In this document: piece after piece, positions 17,919-25,612 of the stretch
How the letters are laid out: each line of letters opens with the position of its first letter
How positions within the stretch are numbered: the stretch's first letter is position 1
NCBI GenBank assembly: GCA_963813975.1
Contig: CAWFAP010000002.1
Location: 62,001-126,000 of the forward strand
Reading direction: 5' to 3'
DNA from: RYN-230 sp963813975
GTDB lineage: Bacteria > Actinomycetota > Actinomycetes > Streptosporangiales > Streptosporangiaceae
Length of the DNA stretch: 64,000 nucleotides
Position numbers and translations under genes: made by a program
The notes under the pieces: model-generated
The model's input: the letters and a program-made list of their open reading frames with translations, nothing else
Told to the model about the DNA's origin: nothing
The model's database searches: none

Positions 17919-18308
17919 ATGGAGATCCATGTGAAGAACCAGACCGCTGGCGTCATCACCTACGTCGACGGCAACCAGGTGATCTACGGCGGCCTCCACG
18001 GCATCGTCGTCACCGACGAAGACGCATGCCGGGCGGTGCACGAGCTCCGGGAGGCGCTGGCGAGCGTAGCCCTAGACCGAACCGGGGCGGCCGAGGCGCG
18101 AGCCCAGGTCGCGGAGATCGACGCGGCAGTGCGCACACCTCAGCCAGACAAGCGCCGGGCCGCCGGCCCGCTCAAACGGCTCACCGAACTGCTTGCCCGC
18201 GCCGGATCGCTGACCACGGCAAGCGCAGCCCTGATCGGCCCGCTGCAAATCCTTGCTACCTGGCTGGGTGCTCACGGAACAGCCATCCTCAGCCTGCTTC
18301 CCCTGTAA
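17919..18308 (+). CDS. Small protein coupled to the FHA gene; possible signalling adaptor
   Basis: A 129-residue protein whose ATG lies one base after the FHA stop, so the two are almost certainly co-translated. Its start (residues 7-25) is an Asn/Gly-rich beta-like stretch, AGVITYVDGNQVIYGG, followed by a charged helical region (35-95) and a hydrophobic C-terminus (97-129) that may enter the membrane. The A-x-V-I-x-Y pattern at 10-15 recurs at 132-137 of the FHA protein. I do not recognise a named domain; effector-associated and amyloid-signalling adaptors have similar size and layout. Confidence 0.75.
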   Translation: MEIHVKNQTAGVITYVDGNQVIYGGLHGIVVTDEDACRAVHELREALASVALDRTGAAEARAQVAEIDAAVRTPQPDKRRAAGPLKRLTELLARAGSLTTASAALIGPLQILATWLGAHGTAILSLLPL

Positions 18309-18488
18309 GCCATCTCCGGTGCTTCCCGGGCCAAAGGCCGTATCGATTTGAGAGCGATCTGCGCGTCGCGGGTCGGGCGGTGACCAGGGTCCCGGTTCCC
18401 GGCGTCGCAGCCAGGCCTTCCCTCACTGAGGTAGAGGCAGACCGCCTGGCCTGAGCAGATGTGGACGCATGAGCACGAGGAGGCAGCG

Positions 18489-18977
18489 ATGGCAAGGGTC
18501 CGGCTGCGAGACATCGTGGCTGCAGGGGACCGCGCGGCGGTCATGGGCCTGCGCCGTGGCCCCGGCCAGGGCCAGTACCTCAACTCCATGGAGGAGATCT
18601 TCGCCGAGGTCCGCGAGGAGCAGCGCGCCATGCCCCACCCCTGGGCGGTGCACGACGCCGGGACCGGCGCGCTGGTCGGCTTCGCGATGATCAGCGACAA
18701 CGTCCCGCAGCCGATGGACGACGACCTCGTCGGCCCGTACTACCTGTGGAAGCTGCTCATCGACCGTCGGTTCCAGCGCCGTGGCTACGGCGCGGCCACG
18801 CTCGACGCGGTCGTGGACTACCTCGCGGCGCGGCCCGGCGCCGAAGTGCTCTACACCAGCTGCGCGGACGGCCCCGGCTCGCCGCGCGGGTTCTACCTCA
18901 GCTACGGGTTCACCGACACGGGCCGAGTCATGTGGGGCGAGAACGTCCTCGCGCTCGATCTGGCGCCGTGCAGTTGA
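18489..18977 (+). CDS. GNAT-family N-acetyltransferase
   Basis: The ATG at 18489 is preceded by GAGGAGG; an in-frame ATG at 18459 lacks this. The 162-residue product carries the acetyl-CoA pyrophosphate loop RRFQRRGYGAATL (Q/RxxGxG/A motif A) and a typical late YLSYGF-TDTG strand-helix. Closest in feel to the BltD/diamine acetyltransferase-like group, which acetylates polyamines or small amines. The substrate is not determined. Confidence 0.85.
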   Translation: MARVRLRDIVAAGDRAAVMGLRRGPGQGQYLNSMEEIFAEVREEQRAMPHPWAVHDAGTGALVGFAMISDNVPQPMDDDLVGPYYLWKLLIDRRFQRRGYGAATLDAVVDYLAARPGAEVLYTSCADGPGSPRGFYLSYGFTDTGRVMWGENVLALDLAPCS

Positions 18978-19006
18978 CCGGGGATCGCTCGATCACCTCC
19001 GCTCCC

Positions 19007-19279
19007 GTGGACCGGGCAGATCACGCTCATCTGCGCGCCTCAGTTGCACCGAACAGTCGCTGGTATACAGATTGGCGGCGCTGCGCGTTGGCGGCACTGC
19101 GCGCTCACCCACAGCTGGACCGGCGCGGTCGTGACCAGCTCGCGAGCGCTTGGCGGGAGGTACGAGCGGACGTCGGTCGTGCCCGGCGTCACGAACTGAC
19201 CCCGCGGGCGCTGGCCCAGGCGAAGGGAGATCTCACGTTCGCGAGGTCCCTTGACCGGTTTCCGTTCCTGAGCCAGTAG
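19007..19279 (+). CDS. Possible small hypothetical protein
   Basis: A 90-residue frame from a GTG at 19007, basic and helical toward its end (ALAALRAHPQLDRRGRDQL region), stopping at a TAG. No ribosome-binding site is clear and no motif is recognised. The minus strand also has an 83-residue frame over the same place, which looks less protein-like. It may be a real small gene or chance. Confidence 0.28.
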   Translation: MDRADHAHLRASVAPNSRWYTDWRRCALAALRAHPQLDRRGRDQLASAWREVRADVGRARRHELTPRALAQAKGDLTFARSLDRFPFLSQ

Positions 19280-20035
19280 CGCGGTGTCCATGAACGCCGT
19301 AAGGGGGCTCCCAGGTCAGGCAGGTTTTCGCCTACCCATCCGACGGCTGTTACAGATGCCGGGATCCACGAGCACGCGACGCGTCCGGGTGCGCCCTGGC
19401 GGACGCCCGACGCGGTAAGCCAGCCTGGTGCTGGTGCTGGTGCTGGTGCTGGTGCTGGTGCTGACCTCGCGTCAGCCTGCCCACAGTTGCTGTTTGGCGT
19501 CACCTGCGCCTCACCGCGAGGGCACCAGCACCAGGCTCGCCGCCAGCCGGGCCAGTGGGCGGCGCGGCCGCGCCGGGCAGTTTTCATGTCCGCCAGCGCG
19601 CAGCTTCATGCCCATCTCCGGCAGTTCTCCTGACCCGTCAAGGAGGGGCCGCTGTCAATCCTGGCCTGGCCGGCATTTGGATGCCGCCATCAAGCACGGA
19701 CAGCCGCGCGACCTTCATCCATTTAAGGTGATGCCGTGCCGCGAGCGGTGTGGTGGCATCCGGCTGTACGGCGCGGAGCCGACGCGCCGACCGGGGTTAA
19801 CCGTGCGTCGCGGCACCGAATGCCGCCGCGGCCGGGATGACGCCCGGGGTCGAGCGGCGAGCGCAGTGGGCCCGAGGCGGGCACCCTCGGCGAGGGAGGA
19901 TTCAGGCATGGCGAGTGAGGCAGCAGGAGGAACCCGGACCGGCGCCAGCGACCAGGCGCCGATCGCCCCGCTGGCCTGGTGGTCGCCCAGCGGGGCGGAG
20001 TCTCAGACGGGAGCGGCAGGTGAGGGCGGCAGGTC
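19280..20035. other. Intergenic stretch, largely empty
   Basis: About 750 bp with no convincing gene. Contains the CTGGTG hexamer array at 19425-19463. Frames on both strands are arginine-rich or simple-repeat translations. Promoter elements for the DUF2254 gene would lie near its right end. Confidence 0.45.
19425..19463. repeat. Tandem CTGGTG hexanucleotide repeat, 6.5 copies
   Basis: Six perfect CTGGTG units followed by CTG. It lies between genes, so it encodes nothing evident. Such repeats can change copy number by slippage. Confidence 0.95.
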
Positions 20036-20122
20036 ATGATGCGGCGGCGCACAGAGGGATTGTGAGAGTACGCGCGGGGTGCGCTGTGGGTACTTCCCGG
20101 GATCTCGCTGATAGCTGCGCTC

Positions 20123-21349
20123 GTGCTGGGTGCAGTCCTGGCCAAGGTTCATGTGGCCGCCACCGCGCCTGTGCACCGTCTGCTGTTTCAGGGAACGGCC
20201 GACGACGCGCGGACGTTGCTGATCGGGATCACCAGCACGGTCATCACAGTTATCGCGCTTGTCCTCGGGCTGACATTGGTTGCCCTCCAGCTATCGTCGT
20301 CGCAATATTCGCCACGAGTGCTCCGAAATTTTCTCCGCGACTGGCAGAACCAGGTCTTCTTGTCGGTGATCGTCGCGACGTTCGCGTACTCGGCGGCCGG
20401 GCTCTACACGGTCGGTGTATCGGCGGGGAAACGAACTTCCTCCTACCCGCAGCTTGCCGTTACCGTGGCGATTGTCCTGCTTTTCGTGAGCCTCGGTACC
20501 CTGATCTTCTTCCTGGACCACCTCGCTCATTCGATCCAGATCGACCGGCTGATGGCGGTCATCGAGCGGGCCACGATGCAGGTCATCGCGGACGAAGCGC
20601 GGCGCGCCTCCGCCCGGACCGGATACGGCCAGGTCCCCGAGCCTCCAGCATGGGCGGTGGCGATTCGCGCCCGCAAGGATGGCTATGTGCAGACGATCCA
20701 TCCCGAACTGCTGGCCCCCCTGGCCGAGCGGCTTGAGGTGACTGTGTGCATCGTTCCGCAGGTGGGTGACTATGTCGTGCCCAGTCATCCGATCGCGCAC
20801 GCCTGGCACCGCTCGATTGACCAGCAGCGGCCGGACCCGCGAGATCTGACTGACACCGTGCACCGCGCGGTCCGGATCGGCTTTGAGCGGACGCTGCAGC
20901 AGGACATCCGCTTCGGCCTGCGGCAGCTCGTTGACATTGCCCTGCGGGCGCTTTCCCCCGCCGTCAACGACCCTTACACCGGGATCCAGGCGATCCAGCG
21001 GCTGACCGTCCTGCTCTGCGCGCTGGCACCCACGCCGCTCGGCGACTATGTGATCGCGGGGCAGGAGGGCTCGGCGGACGTCGTCGTACCCGCACCCTCG
21101 TTCAGGGAGTACACCGACCTTGCGTGCGGCCTGATCCGCCGCTACGGCGCCAGTGAACCGACCGTGATGGCCGCGCTGCTCCGCATGCTGCACGACGTGC
21201 AGGTCCTGGTCACCGACCAGGACCTGCTTCAGGTGCTCGCGACGGAGGCGCGCCTCGTCGTCAGCGATGCTGAACGCGCCACCGTCCAGCCTGCAGACCT
21301 GCGCATGGTGCGAGAGCAGGCAACATCACTTCTGCCTGACGACTCATAG
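20123..21349 (+). CDS. DUF2254 membrane protein, N-terminus interrupted by an in-frame TGA
   Basis: The longest conventional frame starts at a GTG (20123), giving 408 residues of the DUF2254 family: membrane helices at about 31-56, 77-98 and 111-136, then a cytosolic domain with the conserved DIALRALSPAVNDPYTG motif. That GTG sits inside the first helix. Upstream in the same frame, ALWVLPGISLIAALVLG continues the helix back to a TGA at 20063, and before it MMRRRTEGL starts at 20036. Reading the TGA as CGA would give a normal N-terminus. Function of the family is unknown. Confidence 0.8.
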   Translation: MLGAVLAKVHVAATAPVHRLLFQGTADDARTLLIGITSTVITVIALVLGLTLVALQLSSSQYSPRVLRNFLRDWQNQVFLSVIVATFAYSAAGLYTVGVSAGKRTSSYPQLAVTVAIVLLFVSLGTLIFFLDHLAHSIQIDRLMAVIERATMQVIADEARRASARTGYGQVPEPPAWAVAIRARKDGYVQTIHPELLAPLAERLEVTVCIVPQVGDYVVPSHPIAHAWHRSIDQQRPDPRDLTDTVHRAVRIGFERTLQQDIRFGLRQLVDIALRALSPAVNDPYTGIQAIQRLTVLLCALAPTPLGDYVIAGQEGSADVVVPAPSFREYTDLACGLIRRYGASEPTVMAALLRMLHDVQVLVTDQDLLQVLATEARLVVSDAERATVQPADLRMVREQATSLLPDDS

Positions 21350-21388
21350 CACAACGGACCTGCCCGGGCACCGCGACGTGCTGGCACC

Positions 21389-22789
21389 TCAGGGACGGAT
21401 GAGAGCGGCGAGCAGGGCTTGCAGCTTCAACTGGGTTTCCGCCAGCTCGGTCTCGGGCCGGGATCCGGCCACCACGCCGACACCGGCGTACATCGAGGCA
21501 TGGTCGCCGTCTACGTGAGCTGACCTGAGCCCGATGGCCCAGCTCCCGTCACCGCGGGCATCCATCCAGCCCACCGGGCCGGCGTACCGGCCGCGGTCAA
21601 AGCCCTCGACCTCGCCGATATAGGCCACCGCCTCGCCGGTGGGCGTGCCGCCCACCGCGGGTGTGGGGTGCACCCTCGCCACGAGCTGGAGGGCGCTGGG
21701 CACACGGAGCCCGGGATGCGCCGGGCCGCCCCCCGGCGACTCTGACCGGCTCCGGGCATGGCCGGAGTAGGGGCTGTCACCCGTCCCGGCCGGCGCTTCC
21801 GGAACGGCGGATAGCACTCCGCTGAGCCGGGTGGCGAGATGGGACACGTTGCGCAACTCGAGCACTGTGGGCTTGTCGGGTATGTCCAGGCTCTCGCAGA
21901 CAGGACCCAGGGTGCGACGGAGACCTTCGATGACGTAGGCGTGCTCTCTGCGTTCCTTGGGTGAGGCGAGCAGTCCGGCGATGAGCGCTTCGTCGGTAGC
22001 CAGATCGCCACTGCGGCCAATAGTGCCGGCCAGGGGGTGACTGGCGACGTGCGCACCCCGGCGCTCGATCAGCAGTTCGGGGCTAGCGCCGAGGAAGCCA
22101 TCGACCCTGAAGACCATGCACGTCGGGTACAGGGCGAGCAGCCGGGACAGGACATCCGAGGTGACGAACGGGCGATTGGCCGTCACGTCGATCTGGCGGG
22201 CCAGGACGACCTTGCCCAGCGCTCCGTCGTCGATGCGGGCGACGGCGCCGGCTACCAGGTCCTCCCAGGCCTCGTGGTCCATCACCGACGTCAGGGTGAA
22301 CTGGCTCGGCGCGGGCCGGGGATCGGCGTACCCGCCGAGGGCATCGGCGGCCATCCGGTCAGCCAGGCGCGCGGTGGTGCCGGTGCCGGGGCGCGCGGTG
22401 GTGGTGATCCATGCTTCGCCGTCGCGTCGGCCGATCACCACGCGAGGGACCACGAGCACCCCAGGTGCGTCCCGCACGAACGGGAGCGCGCCGAGAGCTA
22501 CTGCCCCGGTTCCCGGCCCGGTCACGTCATCGCCGCGTTGGATAGCAGCCAGGCGGCCCGCCACCCCGGCCACCGCAGCGGCGTCGGTGAGACCGCGGGG
22601 AAGCTCGATGCGCAGGGCGACGCCGCGCCCAGCCAAGCCGAAGCCCTCGTGCTGCCACAGGAAGCCGTCGCGGCCAGCAGCGGCGAGCAAATCGATGTCC
22701 GCGGCATCGATGCCGGTTCCCGGGCCGGCGAGCCGGGCCGTCGTGGCCGCGAGGGGCGCCCCGTTCGGCGTAGTTCTGGCCATGCTCAT
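21389..22789 (-). CDS. Isochorismate synthase (MenF/EntC/DhbC type)
   Basis: The ATG at 22789 gives 466 residues; longer upstream frames overlap the WhiB gene. It belongs to the chorismate-utilising enzymes: KVVLARQI, SPELLIER, HPLAGTIGR, HPTPAVGGTP and YAGVGVVAGSRPE are in the family order. The lysine of KVVLAR and Glu/Gly residues of the late motifs fit isochorismate synthases. Product would feed menaquinone or a catechol/salicylate siderophore. About 25 Gly/Pro/Ser-rich residues (around 360-385) are an insert not usual in the family. It lies downstream of the whiB-like gene on the same strand, 34 bp away. Confidence 0.88.
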   Translation of the reverse strand: MSMARTTPNGAPLAATTARLAGPGTGIDAADIDLLAAAGRDGFLWQHEGFGLAGRGVALRIELPRGLTDAAAVAGVAGRLAAIQRGDDVTGPGTGAVALGALPFVRDAPGVLVVPRVVIGRRDGEAWITTTARPGTGTTARLADRMAADALGGYADPRPAPSQFTLTSVMDHEAWEDLVAGAVARIDDGALGKVVLARQIDVTANRPFVTSDVLSRLLALYPTCMVFRVDGFLGASPELLIERRGAHVASHPLAGTIGRSGDLATDEALIAGLLASPKERREHAYVIEGLRRTLGPVCESLDIPDKPTVLELRNVSHLATRLSGVLSAVPEAPAGTGDSPYSGHARSRSESPGGGPAHPGLRVPSALQLVARVHPTPAVGGTPTGEAVAYIGEVEGFDRGRYAGPVGWMDARGDGSWAIGLRSAHVDGDHASMYAGVGVVAGSRPETELAETQLKLQALLAALIRP

Positions 22790-22823
22790 GGGGCGCAACC
22801 TCAGGATGTGGTGGTCGGGCTCG

Positions 22824-23147
22824 TCACGGCCGCCCGCAGGGGCACGGCCTACCAGGATAGCCAGGCGGGGAACCTGCTCGCGGGCTGGGCCAGCGGTATG
22901 GCCTTCGCGCGGGGGGGCGTTCTTCCGCGGTGGTTCCGCCCCAGATGCCGTCCTGCCTGGTTTCCACGGCATAGGCCAGGCATGGCGCACGTACGGCGCA
23001 GCGGCCGCAGACCGCCTTGGCCGCCTTGATCTGCCGCGAAGCCGGACCCGTCGCCGCAATCGGAAAGAAGAGTTCCGGATCCTCGGCCCGGCAGGCGCCC
23101 TGCGACATCCAGTCGGAGGAATCCCGGCCCGCCTCTAGTCGCAGCAT
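22824..23147 (-). CDS. WhiB-family iron-sulfur regulator
   Basis: A 107-residue protein with the four WhiB cysteines C19, C47, C50 and C56 (C...CxxC...C, spacing CGRCAVRAPC) that bind a 4Fe-4S cluster, and the turn GIWGG at 67-71, followed by a basic proline/arginine tail. WhiB proteins interact with the primary sigma factor and respond to redox or NO. The start is uncertain: the ATG at 23147 has no strong site, and one at 23108 would begin nearer the first cysteine. The isochorismate synthase gene follows at once and may be co-transcribed. Confidence 0.92.
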   Translation of the reverse strand: MLRLEAGRDSSDWMSQGACRAEDPELFFPIAATGPASRQIKAAKAVCGRCAVRAPCLAYAVETRQDGIWGGTTAEERPPARRPYRWPSPRAGSPPGYPGRPCPCGRP

Positions 23148-23559
23148 GACCGGTCATTCTGGCCGTCTGTCCAGCTGCGGGGATCCGGCGCGGCGCTGGT
23201 TACCTCGGCCGGCCGGTCGCGGCCCGGACAGATTCCGCTGGAGGAGTGCGCTTCGGGCGGGGCGCCCCCCGCTACGCGGATCTCACCATGCGAAGATCGC
23301 ATTTCAGCCCCCGAGAACAAGTTGGATGCGGTCAGATTTCCAGGGTCCCCGTCTCGCGGGGCATCACGCCCCACTCGTGGCGGGTGATCCGAGACGTTCC
23401 GCGACCGGCGACGGGGAGAATCCGGGTCAGATAGGGAGCAACTCGCAGGTCCAGGTCGAAGTGCGCCCGATCGGATGCATTCCGGCGGCCCCGGCAGATC
23501 GCGTACCCGATCTGGCTCTACCGCTGCCGGCCCGGTCAGGACTGACCGAAAATGCTGAT
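23148..23559. other. Intergenic stretch upstream of whiB-like gene
   Basis: About 410 bp. No motif-bearing frame or ribosome-binding site was found on either strand. It likely includes the promoter of the whiB-like/isochorismate synthase pair; ends against the oxidoreductase relic. Confidence 0.4.
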
Positions 23560-23950
23560 CAGATCCCGTGTTGTCTCGGTAACCCGGGTTGCGGTAGGCC
23601 GAGCGGATGGCCGTCCGCTCGTCGGCGAAACCGAGCTGCTCCAGCCGGCAGGCGTATGTCTGGGTCGCCGCGTACAGCGCGATCTGCTGGGCAGCCTCCC
23701 GGCGGGCCCGTGCGGCGTCCGAGGCGACCGAGCAGATAACGAACTGTACGTGCTCGATCGCCGCCGGATCGCGCCCGGCCTTCGCTGCGCCCCCGGCTAT
23801 CCACTCCCGGTAGGAGTCGAGGCCGCCGGGGACAGGGGATGGGCGACGAGCCCGTCAGCGCATCCGGCGGCCTCAGCCTCCGCCGCGAGCTGGCCGATCT
23901 CCGATAGCCGCATGGCGTCGCCGAGGATGTAGAGGCCGAGCCGCCTCCTG
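23560..23950 (-). pseudogene. Relic of a luciferase-like (F420-type) oxidoreductase
   Basis: On the minus strand one frame reads GLYILGDAMRLSEIGQLAAE to HPLSP, then about 23827-23831 the frame shifts by one base to PGGLDSYREWIAGGAAKAGRD, HVQFVICSVASDAARARREA and ALYAATQTYACRLEQLGFAD. Together these look like the C-terminal half of a bacterial-luciferase-like monooxygenase (LLM family). The N-terminal half and barrel start are absent; the frame after about 23560 has no conserved end. The break occurs in a C-run. Family assignment is from memory of LLM proteins. Confidence 0.6.
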
Positions 23951-24093
23951 GCCGGGTGCAAGACCGCCTGGCCAAGTACACCAGGGTGAACGACGCCGAT
24001 TCCCGCTGGGTATGTGCAGCAAGGTGAGACGAGCAGAATGGGCGGAGACCTGGAAAATCGAGCCGCAAGCTGACGCGACCCCGGAGGAACCTG

Positions 24094-25101
24094 ATGCGAC
24101 CAGGCAGCGACCAGGCCGGCGATCCGCCGGCAGCCGCCCAGAAGGCCGGGCCGGCTGCTGGCTCCCCGTTCGCTAGCACCGGGCTGGACGCCTGGCACGG
24201 CGATCTCGTGGCGTGGCTCGACCGGCTCGACTGGCTCCGGACTCTGAGCGACCGGCTGACCGGCGTGCTGGGGCCAGTCCGCGAAAGGCATCAGGACAAC
24301 CTTGTCCTTGAGCTGATGCATGGCGGCCGATGGGTCGGCCACCCGATACACCCAGCACTGAGCGACCTGCCCATCGGGCTGTGGACCGGGGTCATGGTGC
24401 TGGACGCCATGGACCGTGATCCCGCTCCCCGGCGCGGAATCGACGCCGCAGGCCTGCTCAGCGCGGCCGGCATCCTCGCCGCGGGCGCCACCGCCCTGAC
24501 CGGTCTCACCGACTGGACCGTCAGCGACGATGAGGACCGCCGCGTCGGGCTCTTGCACGGCCTCCTCAACACGGTCGCACTGGGGCTGCAAGGTGCCTCC
24601 CTGGGCACCCGGATGGCCGGCCGCCGGAGCACGGCCAGCGCTCTGGGCGCGGCCAGCCTCACGGTCACGGCCGCGGCCGGTTACCTCGGCGGTCACCTCG
24701 TATTCACCAAAGGCGTGATGGTCAACCGGGTGGCGTGGACCGTCGGGCCGCGGCGGTGGACGCGCGCCCTGCAGGAGGCCGACCTGCCTGACGACGCGCC
24801 GACCGCCGTCGAGGCCGAGGGCCGTCAGATCATGCTGTACCGCCACCACGGCCAGCTCTATGCCATCGACAACATCTGCAGCCACGCCGGTGGCCTGCTC
24901 AGCCGCGGCCCAGTCGCAGACCTGACCGTGACGTGCCCGCTGCACGGGTCCCGCTTCACGCTCGCCGACGGCTGCGTCAGCCGCGGCCCGGCTAGCCAGC
25001 CGCAACCCGTGCTACCAACCCGGATCCGCAACGGGTGGATCGAGGTGCGCGGCAGCCTGCCGGCGCCCCGGCGGCCCGCAACTGGAAGGACACAGCCATG
25101 A
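24094..25101 (+). CDS. DUF2231 membrane domain fused to a Rieske [2Fe-2S] domain
   Basis: A 335-residue protein starting after GGAGGA. Residues about 75-210 are a DUF2231-like membrane region (GHPIHPALSDLPIGLW motif and four likely helices, with H83, H86 and H155 as possible haem ligands). Residues about 230-325 are a Rieske domain with C262-x-H264 and C281-xx-H284 (CSHAGG, CPLHGS). This layout suggests a membrane-bound electron-transfer protein. Its stop overlaps the next Rieske gene in ATGA, so both are translated together. Partner oxidase or reductase is not evident nearby. Confidence 0.9.
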   Translation: MRPGSDQAGDPPAAAQKAGPAAGSPFASTGLDAWHGDLVAWLDRLDWLRTLSDRLTGVLGPVRERHQDNLVLELMHGGRWVGHPIHPALSDLPIGLWTGVMVLDAMDRDPAPRRGIDAAGLLSAAGILAAGATALTGLTDWTVSDDEDRRVGLLHGLLNTVALGLQGASLGTRMAGRRSTASALGAASLTVTAAAGYLGGHLVFTKGVMVNRVAWTVGPRRWTRALQEADLPDDAPTAVEAEGRQIMLYRHHGQLYAIDNICSHAGGLLSRGPVADLTVTCPLHGSRFTLADGCVSRGPASQPQPVLPTRIRNGWIEVRGSLPAPRRPATGRTQP

Positions 25102-25472
25102 CGTTCGTAATCGTCGCGAACCTCGACGACCTAGAGGTAGGCGACACCATGCTCGTCGACGAGCTGCGCGAGCCGATCTGCCTCATCCGCCTCGACGATG
25201 ACGACGTCAGAGCGATCCACAACACCTGCACCCACCAGCAGCAACCCCTTCACGAGGGCACCCTCCAGGACGATGACACACTGGTCTGCACCGCCCACGC
25301 ATCACGCTACGACCTGACCACCGGCGAGGCCGTCGGCGTGTTTGCCTGCGGCCCCATCCCGGTGTATGCATGCAAGATCGAAGACGACGCCATCCTCGTT
25401 GACATCGACGAGCAGCTCAACGACGCACCCATCCCTAATCCTCCGGCACCGGGGTCGCGGGGCTCGCGCTAA
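25098..25472 (+). CDS. Rieske-type ferredoxin (NirD/HcaC-like)
   Basis: The ATG at 25098 overlaps the preceding stop (ATGA), with GGAAGGA upstream. The 124-residue protein holds one Rieske centre: C44-T-H46 and C64-T-A-H67. It is soluble and acidic, like non-haem dioxygenase ferredoxins, and probably takes electrons from or gives them to the DUF2231-Rieske protein. The proline-rich tail is dispensable-looking. Confidence 0.9.
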   Translation: MTFVIVANLDDLEVGDTMLVDELREPICLIRLDDDDVRAIHNTCTHQQQPLHEGTLQDDDTLVCTAHASRYDLTTGEAVGVFACGPIPVYACKIEDDAILVDIDEQLNDAPIPNPPAPGSRGSR

Positions 25473-25612
25473 CGCCGCGCAGGCCAACGATGAGGACAGG
25501 CCCGCCACCCGGCGGGACGTGGCCGAGGTGCGGATCGTGCTCAGAGTTTCTCGTCATCCTGGGCGGGTGATCCTGCCGCTCCCGCGGGACGGAAGTCCAG
25601 ACGGGGGGTGGG

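Noticed and set aside
19425..19463. CRISPR-like repeat
   Set aside because: It is a simple hexamer tandem without spacers.
19428..20039. 203-codon frame starting with LVLVLV repeats
   Set aside because: The start is only the hexamer repeat read as Leu-Val; the rest looks random.
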